A DNA stretch of 64,000 nt, taken from contig OX485806.1 in the NCBI GenBank assembly GCA_950295325.1, forward strand, positions 21,888,001 to 21,952,000, given 5' to 3'. The notes beneath the pieces are model-generated. The model ran no database searches. It saw nothing but the letters and a program-made list of their open reading frames with translations, and was not told where the DNA came from. The position numbers and the translations under genes were made by a program. Positions 13,401 through 26,260 of the stretch are shown piece after piece. This DNA comes from Polytrichum commune. Lineage: Eukaryota > Streptophyta > Polytrichopsida > Polytrichales > Polytrichaceae. The number at the start of each line of letters is the position of its first letter. The first letter of the stretch is position 1.

Positions 13401-16400
13401 ACAAATGACATGGATAATCAACTGGATTGTCTATGCTGAAGGCCATGAAAGAGGTATGATGCAAACCAATGCACGGTATCGATTGAGAATGTCCGGCTCC
13501 CAATCCCGTCTGGCTCGAGTGATGGATATTTGCTTTGGTAAACAACGATCCAACAATGCTGGCCACTCTCTGTAAATTAAAAAGTCCATCATCTCACAAG
13601 AATTAAACTCCACAAAATCTGTGTCATTTGCACCCTACTCAACTTCAAATGGAAGTTCAGGTACAAGCCCTGATATTTTCCCCTTCCACACAGCATCCTA
13701 TAATCAGAGGCAACAAATACCAGGCAAAATTGCACTACGTGCTGTATTAGACTATATCAATCAGAGGTAATGATTAACTTTCAGAACGTTAGGATTCCAA
13801 ACATACGTGGTAGCCTCTGGATTTGGTAATGGACCAATATCAGCTAGAATCTGCAATGCTGCCAGTTGAGCTGCATCATCTCTGCCTACTGGATAATTTC
13901 CAAGCATGTAGTCATGTTGTGACTGCACATGCAAAACAAACCAATTTTCAAAACAGATTCCTTCTGTGTACTTGAAATTCAAAGAATTTATGTACGAAAG
14001 GGTCAAACTTGATAAGTGGAGAATAAGAGTACAGCTGAACTCCCAAGAGAATGAGACATATGTGATCTTATCAAGACCATGACCAAGACAAAGAACATAA
14101 ATAAGAATCTTAGATGCGCATTGACACACACTGTTCATCAATTTATGACTTCAGAGAAACCACCAGATCCGTTGATGTGAAAAGTTGGAGGAATTAGTGG
14201 AGAAACGACTGAACATAAAATGGTCCATTTTACATACAAAATTGTTCTCTTCTATACAAACTGGAATTATGAGCAGATGAATAGCAAATCGATCCAACAA
14301 ATAATGTTTCAAGCTAGCTCATCAGAAATCCTTTTCAAAATCCAACCACAAGATCCATTGCAACACTGCACCTGCACATAGGAGAGCTGCACAAACATGG
14401 GCTCTGTGATGGCCTCATCAGATTCTCGGAAAAGACGTTTCTTGAACAACAATTTGCATTGCAACACTTCGCCTTTCCTCTCTTTGTGGGCCTTGAATTC
14501 CGCAACTATGTCACCTATGTACTTGTTGTCATCTAGCCCCATGTGCTCCTCTGAAAAGCATATTAACAGCAAACATCATAATGTGGAGACTCCAAACTAC
14601 ATAAGACTGTACATAAATATTCCAGCCAACTATAACATATACACAACTTCATATCAGCTTTTGCGTTCACACTTTCATAAGTAAACAGTAGAATACTCAA
14701 GTATGGAAGTATAACTCAAGACATACCAATTCCACTTTCACTAGATTTGGATCCAGTCACTGCCTTTCGGCATTCAAAGAGACTAAAAGTATTGTAGGAT
14801 GACAATTTTATGATACTTGCCAACTCCTGCATGATCAAACAAAAAACATCAAGGGTATATCCCAAAAAAACATACCAAAAATATCCAGTCATAATTTGTA
14901 CTCAAGAACCACTATCTATATGTAAGGCCAAGCTTAAAAGGACATTATAATAGTTGTAGAGCAGAAAGATGCGCACAAATGGATACCCATTTGTGCTTTA
15001 GCCAACTACTATTAGAGAAAAACTAAATGTGTGAAGTCCAAAATCTACTGACTTTTGTAGACAGTTCAGTTGAAGGCACCTAGAGCTAGACAACTAGGTT
15101 AAGGAAAACATGTGAACACAACCTATTATGCAGATAAAAGAGAAATGGCACCCACACCCTGAAAATCCTTTTAGCTGCTTATGTGCTTCAACCAATTGAA
15201 TTGGTCAGAAAGTTCTAAGGGAAATGTAATGCAAGGACTGTAGTACCTCCACAGCATCAGCAACTGTCGTAGTCATATCATATGTTATTTCTTCAAATGT
15301 GTCATCCAAGAAGAACGCTATGGCAGTCAACTTTCTGCCCACCAAAAGAGCCTCTATCTCCTCTTGAGCTGGAGTCATTCGTCGTGGCCCTCCTTTCACA
15401 GAGCGCTTCAATGCATTCCATGTATTTAGTGCCATTGTCTGAATCTGAGGATCTCCATGAGTATTAGCAACCTCATGCACATACTCTGACAAGTTTGCGC
15501 CATACTCTTTGCCTGGGGGCATTGCAGAAGCACACAGGTACATCATCTCCCATGTCTTCAGTAAGCTTGGCCTGTCAAGTGGACATTTAAGGAAAACTCA
15601 GTAACTCCATGTTCCCCATTCACGAAATCCTTCAAGATCCTTTAGTTAAAGGTATCAAATACTAACCACTCCTGAGACCAGAATTGTTTTTGAAAACGTA
15701 TAGCTGAAATATGTAAGTGATGTAGAAGACAGAACTTTGAGGCTAATAAAGACCAAAAGTGCAAGTGCAATACAGATCAATTGATTGTGTCTCCCTTAGG
15801 AATGTCAGAGTGACCATATATTGAAATAGAAATATAAGGAATATAAGTTACACCCCCAATAAGGAATAACCAAGACAAATATTAAGAACAAGTGAATCTC
15901 CAATCCAAAATAAACCAAGACCTACATCATTTCCAGTTAGCAAAACGCCACTTCCTTCCTACACCCAGCCTTCTGAAATGTGACAATCTCCCTACAAGGT
16001 CTGCCACATAAACTGGCTTGATTATCTTGGTTATGTTTGTTATGTGCTTGTGGTATCAATTTTACTTACCTATCTGGATTGTTGCGTGTCTGCTTTGAAA
16101 GCTGGGCAAATATCTCATCACGAAGCTCTGCACGTTTCAAGGTGTGATTGTACACCTTCAGCACCAGATCTATCTGCTCTTGAACAGTTGGAAGTGAGGA
16201 TCCAGGAGCTAGGTCTGCTGTTGTGTACTTCAAAATGACCTGCCAACCATGACCAACCATGAATGGAGCATACTCTAGGCTGCTGTACAAAGGCTGTTGC
16301 ATGAACCAGAAACTGCAAGACACACTAAAAGGATAATAGATTTCAGCCTTTCGTTGGCAAAGGCATGATATATAAAAATTTACTTATCGTTTGGACAAAT

Positions 16401-18474
16401 TACTAAGCTAAATCAGACTGCCTGTCATTGATTACTCTTCCAAAACTCTCACTCGAATCACCTGACACTGATTTTTCGTTTAGTTATTTTGTTTTCCCCT
16501 GCTTTTTTCCACACATGGTCCTCTGACGAAGGAGCTTAAAGTACCTGAAACAGTTTCACGGCCCTGCTGGACAGATCACTATTTATTCGCAGCAACGAAG
16601 TTGGTATCGGTTCCTGTAATTATACACACAAAAACCTATAAGCAACCCACACAATTGTTGTCTGCATCAAATTGCTCCTGAAGAACCTTGATGCCACAAA
16701 CCATAATTTCTAAGACCAACTTGCTCACACGACCAGAATTGGGTCACATTCCCCGTGGTGTCTCTACGAACAATATTGATCCAGCTAGTTGTAAGTCGCT
16801 TCACATTTGTGATAAGAGTAAGGAACAGTAACAAGAGACGGGTAAAGTATTCGAGTGATTCTAGACACTATATTCCCTGTTAAGATTGCAAGTATCAACT
16901 AGTGAAGTTTCTCGAAAAGAATCTCTTACGGAAAACATTCCATTAGTATCTGGATGCTCAGTCGAGGCGTCAAATAAGCTAATTATGAGTGAGTTCCCCC
17001 ATTACCCAGTAAGGGATCTTACGCGTTGAAATGATAGCATGTCTTCAAGAGTGAATTTATCACGACCAGGCATTGACAATCTCTTCCCAAATATTGACCG
17101 TCTTCCCCCAGTCTGAATGATTTTCTGCATTGCCTTCAGAAATGCTTCAACCTGCCCCGCCAATTTCAACTCTTAGTTAATTGGGAATGTAACAGGAAGA
17201 CAGATCGCCACATTTTCTCTATAATGTTGGAGAGGTAGGGCATTGAACCACTCCAAGTTCCAATTCAGCATCCAAACAATGAAGGAGAAATGAAGATGCT
17301 CTCCCTCCAAAGGGTAAAGAGATGATCCAAATTGGCAATATCCAGATAGAGAAAAGAGGTGTTCCGATTGCTTTCATCTCCAAAGTAGAACCCAAGAATG
17401 ATGGTAGGATGTGGAGGTTGCGCAAGGAAAGGATGCAAGAATAACAAATCAGGAAAGAGAAGTGCTCAAGAACAACTGGAGGCAGCTGAGATTGCATACC
17501 TGATACTTCTCCAGAATTCCTGCAGAACCCAGGAGATCAGGTGGCAACAAGGCTGACAACCTGCACATGATGTACAGGTGCGAGTCTGAGGATTGGTGTT
17601 TACAAAAACTGAATCTAACACCTTCATATCAGGCAGTTTCCAATGGCAGGACCTTCTGAAGGTTAATCTTACAGCTCCCATTAGCAACGTCAATGCTATT
17701 CAGTAATGCTCTGAATCTGTCAACAAGACTGTAATCAAGGAAGGAATCTGCTCACCCCCCATTGCCACTGCCCCCTGATTCATTCCCGTCGGTTTGGCCA
17801 TGATGACTTTCTGCAGCATAAGAGCTTGCTTGACTTTGAGGCCTCCTGCTCACACATGTCATGTGTATATTAGGCAGGCTATAAATGCTTTGGGTCAAGC
17901 TTAGTCGGGGAACACTGGAATTCCTATTTCAGAGAGCAGTTGCAAAGGGTCTCAAAACAATTTAATTTGAAACCCAATGGAATGAACACATGACATGATC
18001 TACAGTGCACATGCTGATGATCAGCAGTTGGGCCAGATAACGGACACACTATTGTTGGCCTGTAATGTCTACAGTAGAATCTTTTGGACTACTAATTATT
18101 GGACACAAACATTAAGAATTGGATCTTTCGATGAATCAGGATCTGTGATCTACACCGATGTCAAAGGCGCATCATCCTCCACCATGTTGATATTCTCTAC
18201 CTCGCCCTAATTCCGTCTTCTAGTGGACTTTACGAAGTTAAGTCCGATTTGCATTTTGCCATTTGGTTTCGCGGAAGGGTTATGTAGTTTGATCTCCAGT
18301 TAACGAGTGACTGGGAGAAACTTACGAGCCAATATAATCCGCATCATTCTCGTGATCATCGCCATTCATGATTGACGCTGCCACTCTGAGACGCACAGGT
18401 GTACCACCATTGGAGTGCCCAACACTTCTGCCTCTACCATAATGTCCAGTTGAATCTAAAGCCTCTGAGGCCAT
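7430..18474 (-). CDS. KCBP: Kinesin-like calmodulin-binding protein (MyTH4-FERM kinesin-14), complete
   Basis: Minus-end-directed microtubule motor regulated by Ca2+/calmodulin; in other plants it acts in trichome/cell morphogenesis, division and organelle or actin-microtubule positioning. I resolved 25 exons: 18474-18326, 17845-17756, 17560-17500, 17151-17023, 16613-16545, 16239-16070, 15571-15247, 14826-14727, 14550-14372, 13922-13807, 13569-13467, 13221-13069, 12904-12758, 12461-12249, 12102-11938, 11518-11318, 11149-11012, 10804-10610, 10435-10309, 10006-9804, 9537-9355, 9064-8963, 8849-8652, 8449-8178, 7601-7430. They sum to 3,960 nt (1,319 aa; Arabidopsis KCBP is about 1,260). All introns are GT-AG except intron 14 (GC-AG). 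Approximate domains: MyTH4 100-285; FERM 295-612; coiled coils 615-940; motor 945-1275 with P-loop GQTGSGKT 1029-1036, switch I NSESSRSH 1144-1151 and switch II DLAGSE 1177-1182; CaM-binding helix [15 protein letters not shown] ~1285-1299, then an acidic regulatory tail. The ATG at 18474 is the first after an in-frame TGA (18505-18507). Assignment is firm; the exact edges of exons 1-3 are less certain. Confidence 0.95.
12103..12248 (-). other. GC-AG intron (KCBP intron 14)
   Basis: On the coding strand the exon ends GATCAG and the intron begins GCAAGTTC, the usual context of GC donors (AG|GCAAGT). The acceptor is GGCAG before CTTTCCGAA. The only nearby GT, four bases downstream, would shift the frame against the phase-0 acceptor, so the GC donor is required. 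Confidence 0.85.
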
Positions 18475-19560
18475 TATTGCTAGCGATGTCGCTGCTGCTG
18501 TTTTTCACTCAAACTACAGAGCCCAGTTCCTGCAACAAAAGCGTCGCCCTATCCTCCGATTCCGCAACTGCCATTGATCACCATCCATCACAAAACAAAA
18601 CCAAAAAACCATATCATACTCCATTCTGTTCCATTCGTCCATTCCTATAAATCCTCCATCCACAACTATCCTAAAAATACAAAACCTTACTAAAACCAAC
18701 CCCCTAGCTTCCAAGAAAGCAACAGAGCAGCTTGGAACAGAACAGAACACATATCCCCTGCATCCCGGTTCCTCCACACACGCATCACAAAGCTCCCCAA
18801 TCATGCCTCCTATCGAGCATCAAATTTGAACCTACCCCTCTCTCTACGGACACCCGAAAACCGCAACCAAATGTCCGCATTCCCAAAACCCAATAATTAG
18901 GTGAAGCTCCACAAAACCCAGTGTTATAATGCACACACACTCTTATGTGACACATCCACATGTAGTCCGCATCCGCATTCACCGTCCCACATGGACGCAT
19001 CACCATCCCTGCCCTGCAAATCAGACTGCGGAACCAACATCTTTGTGTGTGCACCAATTACCTCCTGTCTCGCGCAACAGGGGGTCATCATCATCATGTA
19101 GTCGATCCGGATGCGCGTCCAATTCCCGGACACCGCATTGGCGCCCTAATGACGGAGCAGTCTACCACGGCCTTGTGGTCACCTCCCGCTCCATGGCCAG
19201 GCCGCACCAACTCAATGCACCGCTACGCCCGGCCGCCCCCTTGGCGCTGTGGATGCGAGCGCGGGGAGCAAACCCTAGTGAGCATGGGCGATGGCAATGC
19301 GACGCATCTGGGAGCGCGCAGGGGAGGGGAGTTGAGTCGCGGGCGAGGCAGGGAGAAGAAGAGGGAAGAAGGAACACAACGAGCGAGAGAGAGAGAGGGA
19401 GGAGAGAGAGAGAGAGGAGAGAGAGCGCTGGGCTAGCCTGGCTTTGCCTTCTTCATTGGCAAGCAAAGGGAGGCAGGCAGGCAAGGCAGCCTGGCCTGGC
19501 TCCCCTTAGAAGAGTGAATGAGGAGCCTGCCCAAAAAGGAAGGGGTGGAGATTAAATTCC
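18475..19560 (-). promoter_or_regulatory. KCBP 5' UTR and promoter region
   Basis: Upstream of the KCBP ATG lies a CT-rich leader and then a GC-rich segment (about 19130-19330). A 46-bp GA tract at 19381-19426 reads as CT on the gene strand; pyrimidine patches of this kind are common near plant transcription starts. I see no convincing TATA box, so a TATA-less start near the CT tract is likely. The long plus-strand frame at 18929-19555 is a low-complexity shadow of this GC/GA-rich DNA. Confidence 0.5.
19381..19426. repeat. GA/CT microsatellite in KCBP upstream region
   Basis: Interrupted (GA)n run, beginning GAGCGAGAGAGAGAGAGG. On the KCBP coding strand it is a CT tract. Confidence 0.9.
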
Positions 19561-21361
19561 CATACCCGCCAGCCTCACCACCGCCCGGGTATCTCCAGGG
19601 TAGCCGACACATACAATAGGCCCCGGCCGGGTATTAGATGCAAGCATGGGACTTGCTGATGAGCTAAGGCCCCCTCCCCGCCTAACTTTACCAAATAACC
19701 AAAGTCTTTCCTAAAAACTGGGTAAAGCTCGCACGCTTAGTTATTGTGGAGGGTATCCGGCTACCCCAATGCACCTACAAGAACTTGCTCCGGAGATTGT
19801 CAAGTAGGTTTTAGTTAAGTAGTTTTCACACATGTTCATTGTTTTATCTACCAAGCAATGAATGTTGGATGATTTCCGTCCCATCCCCAAATGCCTTACT
19901 ACTCATCTATCTTAGCATCGGTTTTTGCTAATGGAGTTCCTCGTGCCCTTGTAGCTAGGACTAAAAGCTACCAATCACAAGGGCGGGAGGCCACACTTTT
20001 AAAGCTCCTACATTCTTGCCTCATGTCTAGGTACCCATGGGAGGGTCGGTGCTTGAGGCTTAAAACCTCCACTTTTAAACCATGCCACGTCATTTGCCAA
20101 CTAGGCTCGGCACTAAATAACGTCGATGGTGTGAAGGCCGTGTTTTTTGAACCAAAATTTAGGCTCAACTCAAATCAGGTGGGGAGGGGGCATGAGCTAC
20201 ATAACAAACGAGAGGGGAGTGGATGACGAGTTGCAATAGCAACAAGACATCCATCCTCAAACGGCTCGTTATGGATTATACAATTGATTTGTTTGTGGAT
20301 GTAAAATATAGGTTATGGATGAGATGTTGTGTGGGGAAGGTAAAAACAAGGATGTGAGCTTGCTAACAAAAGGATTGTAGACTTAGTGCCCAAATTTGTC
20401 AGCCTCATCACTGCTCGGGTATCACTATGCTCACATGGGTAGCCGACGCAGAGAAGAGGCTCATGGGACTTGGGTAGTGGATGATAAGATAGTGGATGAC
20501 AAGTGGTGGTAGCAACGAGACATTCATCGACTCACACTCATTTTGGGACATAGCCGGTTCTATGAGGTAGCGAGGTAGGCATGGGGTCGGGGGCAGTCGA
20601 TTATCAAATGTCATCATGAGCCATGGTTATGAAATGAAATTTTGGATTATAAAGGGGTGAGGTAACCTTTTAAGGATGTGGCCAAGGATGTTCTACGAAC
20701 AAACACTCTATTCACTCCGGCCCCTCCGGAGACCAGAGTTCTTTCTCTCTTCTCTCTCTTAATGCTCATACTCATTAGTCTCGTCACTTTTCGAGTACCT
20801 CTGCTCCTTGTATCCGAGGTCCGAGTATCCAAAAGGCACAAAAGGGCTTCAAAAGCCAGTCATCAAATGCCATCATAGGATATGGTTTAGGGGATGTGTT
20901 GGTGGGTAATTCCAACGATCTTTCCCGACAACCTCATCGTTCCTCGGGTGTCTTCATCCTTTGTATCCCAAGTCACGTGTCTAGCAAGGACATGGGGTAG
21001 GCAACGGGTTATTGGGTTTAAGACTCGTGTTCGTCGATCTCGTCATTCCATGCGTATCTCCACCTTTGGCATCCCATGCATGGATGGACAAGAGGGGTTT
21101 CACATGTTATTAGTTGTTCTAATATGACATGGTTATAAATCGATTTGCTTGCATCCCACATCCGAGTCTTTAACATCGACATGCTATAGTGTTATCAAAT
21201 GTTGTCACATGACACGGATAAGAGTTGAGTCGATGGGTTGTCCCCAAAATATGTAGTTTTAATTTTCACACCTACCAACCTCGTCATTCCCCATATACCT
21301 TCATTCTTTGCATACTAGGCTCGGGTATCCAATAAGGTAGATGGGTTTTATGTGGCTACTT

Positions 21362-21740
21362 TTCTTCATTAGACCCCTAGATTTGATTGGTACGTGGTGG
21401 TTCCGTGAGGATCAAAGAGCAAACATCACAAAGGCATGTGTTTGCAAGAGGTTGGACTACGTCTTTTAATATTGAACACGATAGTGAACTGCTCTACACT
21501 CAACATTGAACTACTCTACTCTCAATAATGAACACAGTTGGGAGGACTTATGTATTTTATTAAGAAACCGACAAACATGTAGTTCCGATAATCATAACTA
21601 CGTCATTGGAGGTTTCAATCCGGTTTTTGCAAATGTTTCATCTCATATACGCTAATGCAACACGAGTTTGTCGTGTAAATCTAATTCGTAGAAGTTGGAG
21701 AACATGGAAAAGGAAACCACATAACACACACGTACCTTAG
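21362..21740 (+). repeat. Dispersed repeat family C, copy 1
   Basis: This segment matches 43590-43905 in the same orientation. Shared landmarks include TTTGATTGGTACGTGGTGG, CTAATGCAACACGAGTTT, AGAAGTTGGAGAACATG and CACACGTACCTTA. It interrupts the tandem field. Confidence 0.6.
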
Positions 21741-21907
21741 TGACAAGAGGGACATATGCTAATGAGATGTCTTTATAGGACATAGTTATGAATCGAGTTG
21801 GTGGGTTATCCCATAGAATAAGGGTTGCTTTACACCTAGAGGCCATGCCACTTTGTTGTGTAAGAGGCTTGGAATCCTCACTTGTGATTGGCCAAAAGGC
21901 TGAAATC

Positions 21908-22338
21908 GGCCCCAACCCCTTTACACCTAGAGGCGGGGGCGATTTGGTGGTATGAATTTCCTAATCAAAAAATCCATGGTATGACACGGCCCGTGTTCGT
22001 TGAATTGGGTGCACCCAAAACGGAAGGCCAATTCTTGACCTCGGGGCCAATGCCAAATCTCAATAGAGAAAACTTTGGTTAATAAAATATGATTTTTTAG
22101 AAAACCATATCCATTGGATTATGTGGAAATATGAACGGCTCTATGTTAGATTATGCTAGATCCATTAGATTATGCTAGATTTAATGAATCGGCCTAGCTT
22201 CTTCGCCCTAAGACCTTTACATATGGGAAATTGGCCCCCATCATGATCTTATTATAGTGTGTAGTTCGGGTCGGCCTCCAACCCAAAAAGGGGCTAAAAT
22301 TTCATGTAATCGCCCGGCCTCTAGGTGTAAAGCGGCCC
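21908..22338. mobile_element. Inverted-repeat element with TTTACACCTAGAGG ends
   Basis: Inverted arms start CCCCTTTACACCTAGAGGC (21917 on) and, on the other strand from 22338, GGCCGCTTTACACCTAGAGG. Homology continues inward through GGGCGATT and ATGAAATTT. A third, solitary end with the same TTTACACCTAGAGGCC lies at about 21830. There is no coding capacity, so this is a MITE-like non-autonomous element. No clean target duplication was identified. Confidence 0.65.
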
Positions 22339-22711
22339 TAAGGTAATGTTAAGTCTCGTGCCCTCCAACCTCATCTTTCCCCGATTATAGCCGAGTATCA
22401 AATGTCATCGTTAGGACATGTTATGGAGTTGAGTTGGTAGGTTGTAAAAATGAAGTGTGGTTGTAAGGTTCATACCCTGACTTCATTGTTCTCCGGGTAT
22501 CTCCACTTTATGTGCCTCAATGTATGGGTAACCTAAATGGGCACTCCGGCTATCATACGACAAAGTTATCATATGAGTCGTTGGATTCTCCAAAGAGGAT
22601 GGTAGATTTGATACTCATACATGTTGACCTCGTCATTAGTCATGTACTCGTCATGTATCTTCACATTGTGTATTAGGACTTAGGTAGTCGATATGGATAG
22701 AGAGGAGAGAA

Positions 22712-24863
22712 GGGGGGGGGGTAATTTTTGTTAGCATATGTCGAGATGGGACATGGTTACGAGATGAGTTGTTTGTTCTTTCATAAAGGAGGGTAGCTTT
22801 AGAGCTCATATCATCAGCCCCATCGTTGTTCATGTATCACTATTATTTGCATTGGGATAGTAGACACAAATGGGGAGCTTTCCTTCCCCCTTCCCCAGTT
22901 ATAATGACAAGACAAATGAAAGTAGTTATGAGATGAGCTTTTGGTAGGGCAACTTGACAAGTGAGCAACCAGTTGAGAGGAAAGGAGGGGGGGGGGTAAG
23001 ATGGAGAGGAAAAAACATAAATGTTTAGCATGATTACATTAATCTCAGTGTACAAATGACTAGATCAACTTGGCATCATTATGTAGCAAACACAAGTAAG
23101 GGTCCACATGCACTTCCCATTTTAAGGCTTTTGTTAGAGTAAGTAACCACTACATTTAGTTATATTATGCCCGCACGACGCAATGAAGAGAATTAGCTAA
23201 TATGTGAAGAAGCTCACGTAAACGAGAGCTAATCAATCTTACGCCCTCACCACCTAGTTGGAGGTCAGGCCTAAATAATAGTTATCAAACTAGGGGTTGA
23301 TTAAGTATTTGACCTTGCTTTTGTGAAGAATTGCCTCATTTATGCTGCTAGTGCTAACTTTTTTTTTTTACCAATGAGTAGCCCGATTTGCTTGAATACC
23401 CGCCTCCCATTTCCACAATCTCTTCTCCATTCCACTATGAGGCAAACCACACTATTTCTTAGATTATCCTAAATCAACATACTATTTAAATCACAAAAAT
23501 AATATCTCATTGTCAACAATTAATATTATTAAATAATTTTCACTTTTCAAACTTAAAATAAATTACTAAATTATGAAACCATCTATTTTAATTACTTTAA
23601 TTAGAGTGAAACACAAATGGTGTGGACCACAAAAATCACAAAGGTCGTAATTAATGTGATGTTCAAAACTTGGGCGAGTTGAGTGGAACTTTAGCCGATC
23701 AACTCCTCTCTTGAATTGGTCAACCTCTGGTTTACCCACAACTAAGGGTGCGGTTGAGAGATCGGTTAACTAGCACATTAGTAAGTTTATTCTCCCTAAT
23801 GTACATTGTTAGCTACTTCTCCTAACGAGGCGGTGCGGGCAATCTAACCATGAATTTAGTTAGATAACCTTCACCAATTCATAACTTAGCTCGTTCTCTA
23901 AACTAGGTGGTGCAGGTCAATCCTAAGGATGCTAGTTGGTTCACTCGAGAAATCAAATGAGGGGAGAAATAAACTCGGAATTTTATTGCTCACACTTGCC
24001 ATCCTGCTCCACATTTTGCATCCCATATTGGATAGCCAACAGCAACATGGAAACCAACCAATTTTCAGACACTAGCATGTGACATGGTTACAATCCAAGT
24101 CATGGGTTGTTCCATAATCGAGGGAAGTTTTCAAACTTATGCCTGCCATCCGCTTAGTTGTCTTCGTACCCAAATTTAACATGACTGGGTCAAGCTCAAT
24201 CTAGTGCTTAGCGTTTCTTTTTTGGCAATAGCAAATAAGAAGGATAGTTGGTTTAGCTCGAGGGAGGGGAGGGACTAACGGGAAGTACACTTGAGACTTG
24301 GTGTTTATATCCGTCAACTTCCTTGTTGTTGGGATATCAACACTCTCTATACTAGGACATGGGAAACCGACACATACAATTGGGGGGGGGGGGATTGATT
24401 TCAAGGCAAGAACATTTGCCTTATACAAAGAGGGGTGTTTATAAGATGAGTTTGGGACAAGTTCTTGGGTTATCCGACTCATCACGTAAAATATGGATGG
24501 GGAAGGAGAGAGGTTAATTTATCATAATATTGGCAAGTGCAATTTAGCATTTGGTCATCTTCTTTGGCAAATATAAACCGGAAGGCAAGTTGATTGAGTG
24601 TGCAAGGAAAGCTTGAATTGAAGGGGGGGGGGGGGAGGGGGTGAAGAAAAAACACAAAATTTCAAAATAACATTGGTACTTTTGTATGTACCGACATGAA
24701 TAGGAGTCCATTTTTCCTTACCTTGATCGTGTTTTACCAAGCTTCAATGCAAGGATACTTCCTTCCTTCTGGAAAATGGGCTTCATTTTAGTAATACATG
24801 TCACAAGATTGGGGGGCAGGGGTGTTATGTTTGGGTGTTGGGGATTTTTTAGGGGGGGGGGGG
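22712..24863. repeat. Cluster of poly-G tracts
   Basis: Five uninterrupted G runs occur at 22712-22721, 22987-22996, 24382-24393, 24623-24635 and 24852-24863, all on the same strand. Further tracts lie at 36481-36496 (G16), 44322-44336 (G15) and 45912-45924 (C13). Exact lengths may be affected by sequencing error. Confidence 0.8.
23145..23920. repeat. Large inverted-repeat segment
   Basis: The left arm (about 23146-23262, with ATTATGCCCGCACGACGCAA and AGAGAATTAGCTAATATG) has its degenerate reverse complement at about 23720-23915 (ATTGCCCGCACCGCCTCG read on the minus strand). A further copy of the arm is at 55892-56013. The arms enclose ~450 bp of AT-rich non-coding DNA. Likely a decayed terminal-inverted-repeat element. 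Confidence 0.45.
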
Positions 24864-26260
24864 TCCATTGGATGTTTGGTTATTATCTAGTTTTCTTTTA
24901 TTGAGTATTAGGTGAGTAAATAATTCTCAAACATGATACTTGGACATCTCCACCATCTTATGTCAACGCTCCCATGATTTGTAACACAACCAAGGTAGCC
25001 CACATGGATATGAGAGCTCCAACCGCTTATTGAATATAGCAGTGGCACAAATGTGGGTGGTTATAGGAAACGAAGGAGGCAAATATTATATATTTAATAT
25101 GCTTAAGTCAACCCAATGTATCATTTGGCCTTATTCTTTAGTAGACACGTGTACATGGGTGAATTTAATCACATCAAGTGACGGAATGAGGTTCGGATGT
25201 GAAGGAGTGAGGGGATTCATGTCAACATTGAATGCTCATACTCACTAGCCTTATCATTGTCGGATGTCACCACCTTGTGTCACCACTTTTATGGCTCATA
25301 TCGCGTACAAGGCAATCAACATAGACTAGGAGGCCCCAACCATTATTGCATGTGAGTGATTATGATATATTGTCACCCCCTCCCCCCTTCCCCGCCTATG
25401 AGCAACATAGGGGATAGGAGGCAAGAGAGAGTGGAGATTAGTTGGTCCAACACATGAGGGACCAAGGGCAGCACGACAAGTTGTAAATATTTAAATGATT
25501 AGAAATGATTCAATTTGAGATTTAGTGTCCATGACAATCAACTTATCCATGTGCTAATACCTTATGTCAACAATATTATGGTGTTTATTGTGCCTTAGGT
25601 AGCCCACTGGACCATGAAGCCCTAATCGGATATTGCATGTGATCGTATGAGAAACGGGGGTGGTTGATCCTTCTTGGGCTATTCAACTCAACACAATAGT
25701 CACGTGAGTGATGTGAGAGGTAGGAGACAAGAAAAAGTGAAAGTGGGTGAAGTAAGTAAAGTTAATACGGTTTGGCCTTCTTCTTTGGCACGAAGGTCAG
25801 TCAATGATTCGACTTTAGGGTTTAGGGAAGCATGGCCTACTCGAACAAGAGACGGACTACACCGACAACTAGATACAAATGGAAACATCATGAAAATACC
25901 AAGGGGCATCATGAACATGTATAGAACATTGATATCCACGTCGTTTCTATCTATAGTCAAACAACTTTGATCTAGTATGGTGGATCCACATGTAACAAAT
26001 TAACAACAAACTTGGGAAGGCATGTGTTTCTTTGCAACCCCGTGGTAGGCGGTGTGAACCAACACCCTTTTGGAGGAGTTTTTTACCCACTAGTTTTCTA
26101 AACCCTCCATAAGATAAACATGGACAAGTGAAGTAAGGTAATCAAACATACATGCTGAAGAAGAAAATAAAATGAAAACATGACACGACAAGACATGGAT
26201 TCCATTTCCCGACACCCACCATTGAGTGTGCAATAAAAAAAGAATGCCGCTATGGAAATC

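Larger units (their letters stand above)
19560..25700. repeat. Decayed tandem-repeat field (~150-190-bp unit)
   Basis: The same two-part unit recurs in one orientation. Part one resembles CAACCTCGTCATTCCCCGGG, then TATCTCCACC, GGCTCGGGTAGCCGACA. Part two resembles ATCAAATGTCATCATGAG, ACATGGTTATGA and GATGAGTTGGTGGGTTAT. Part-one anchors are visible near 19573, 20400, 20777, 20931, 21034, 21275, 22357, 22476, 22624, 22814, 24315 and 25242. Spacing is irregular (about 100-380 bp), so units are eroded and interrupted. It looks like an old satellite-like array; no reading frame is conserved. Confidence 0.6.

Noticed and set aside
13640-13700. Possible extra KCBP exon ([17 protein letters not shown] on the minus strand)
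   Set aside because: The strong donor GTATGT at 13806-13801 joined to the acceptor before 13569 gives a phase-correct junction ([13 protein letters not shown]) that matches the family without this segment.
18929-19555. 208-codon plus-strand open frame
   Set aside because: It lies antisense to the KCBP upstream region, in GC-rich and (GA)n low-complexity DNA, with no recognisable domain; openness is explained by composition.
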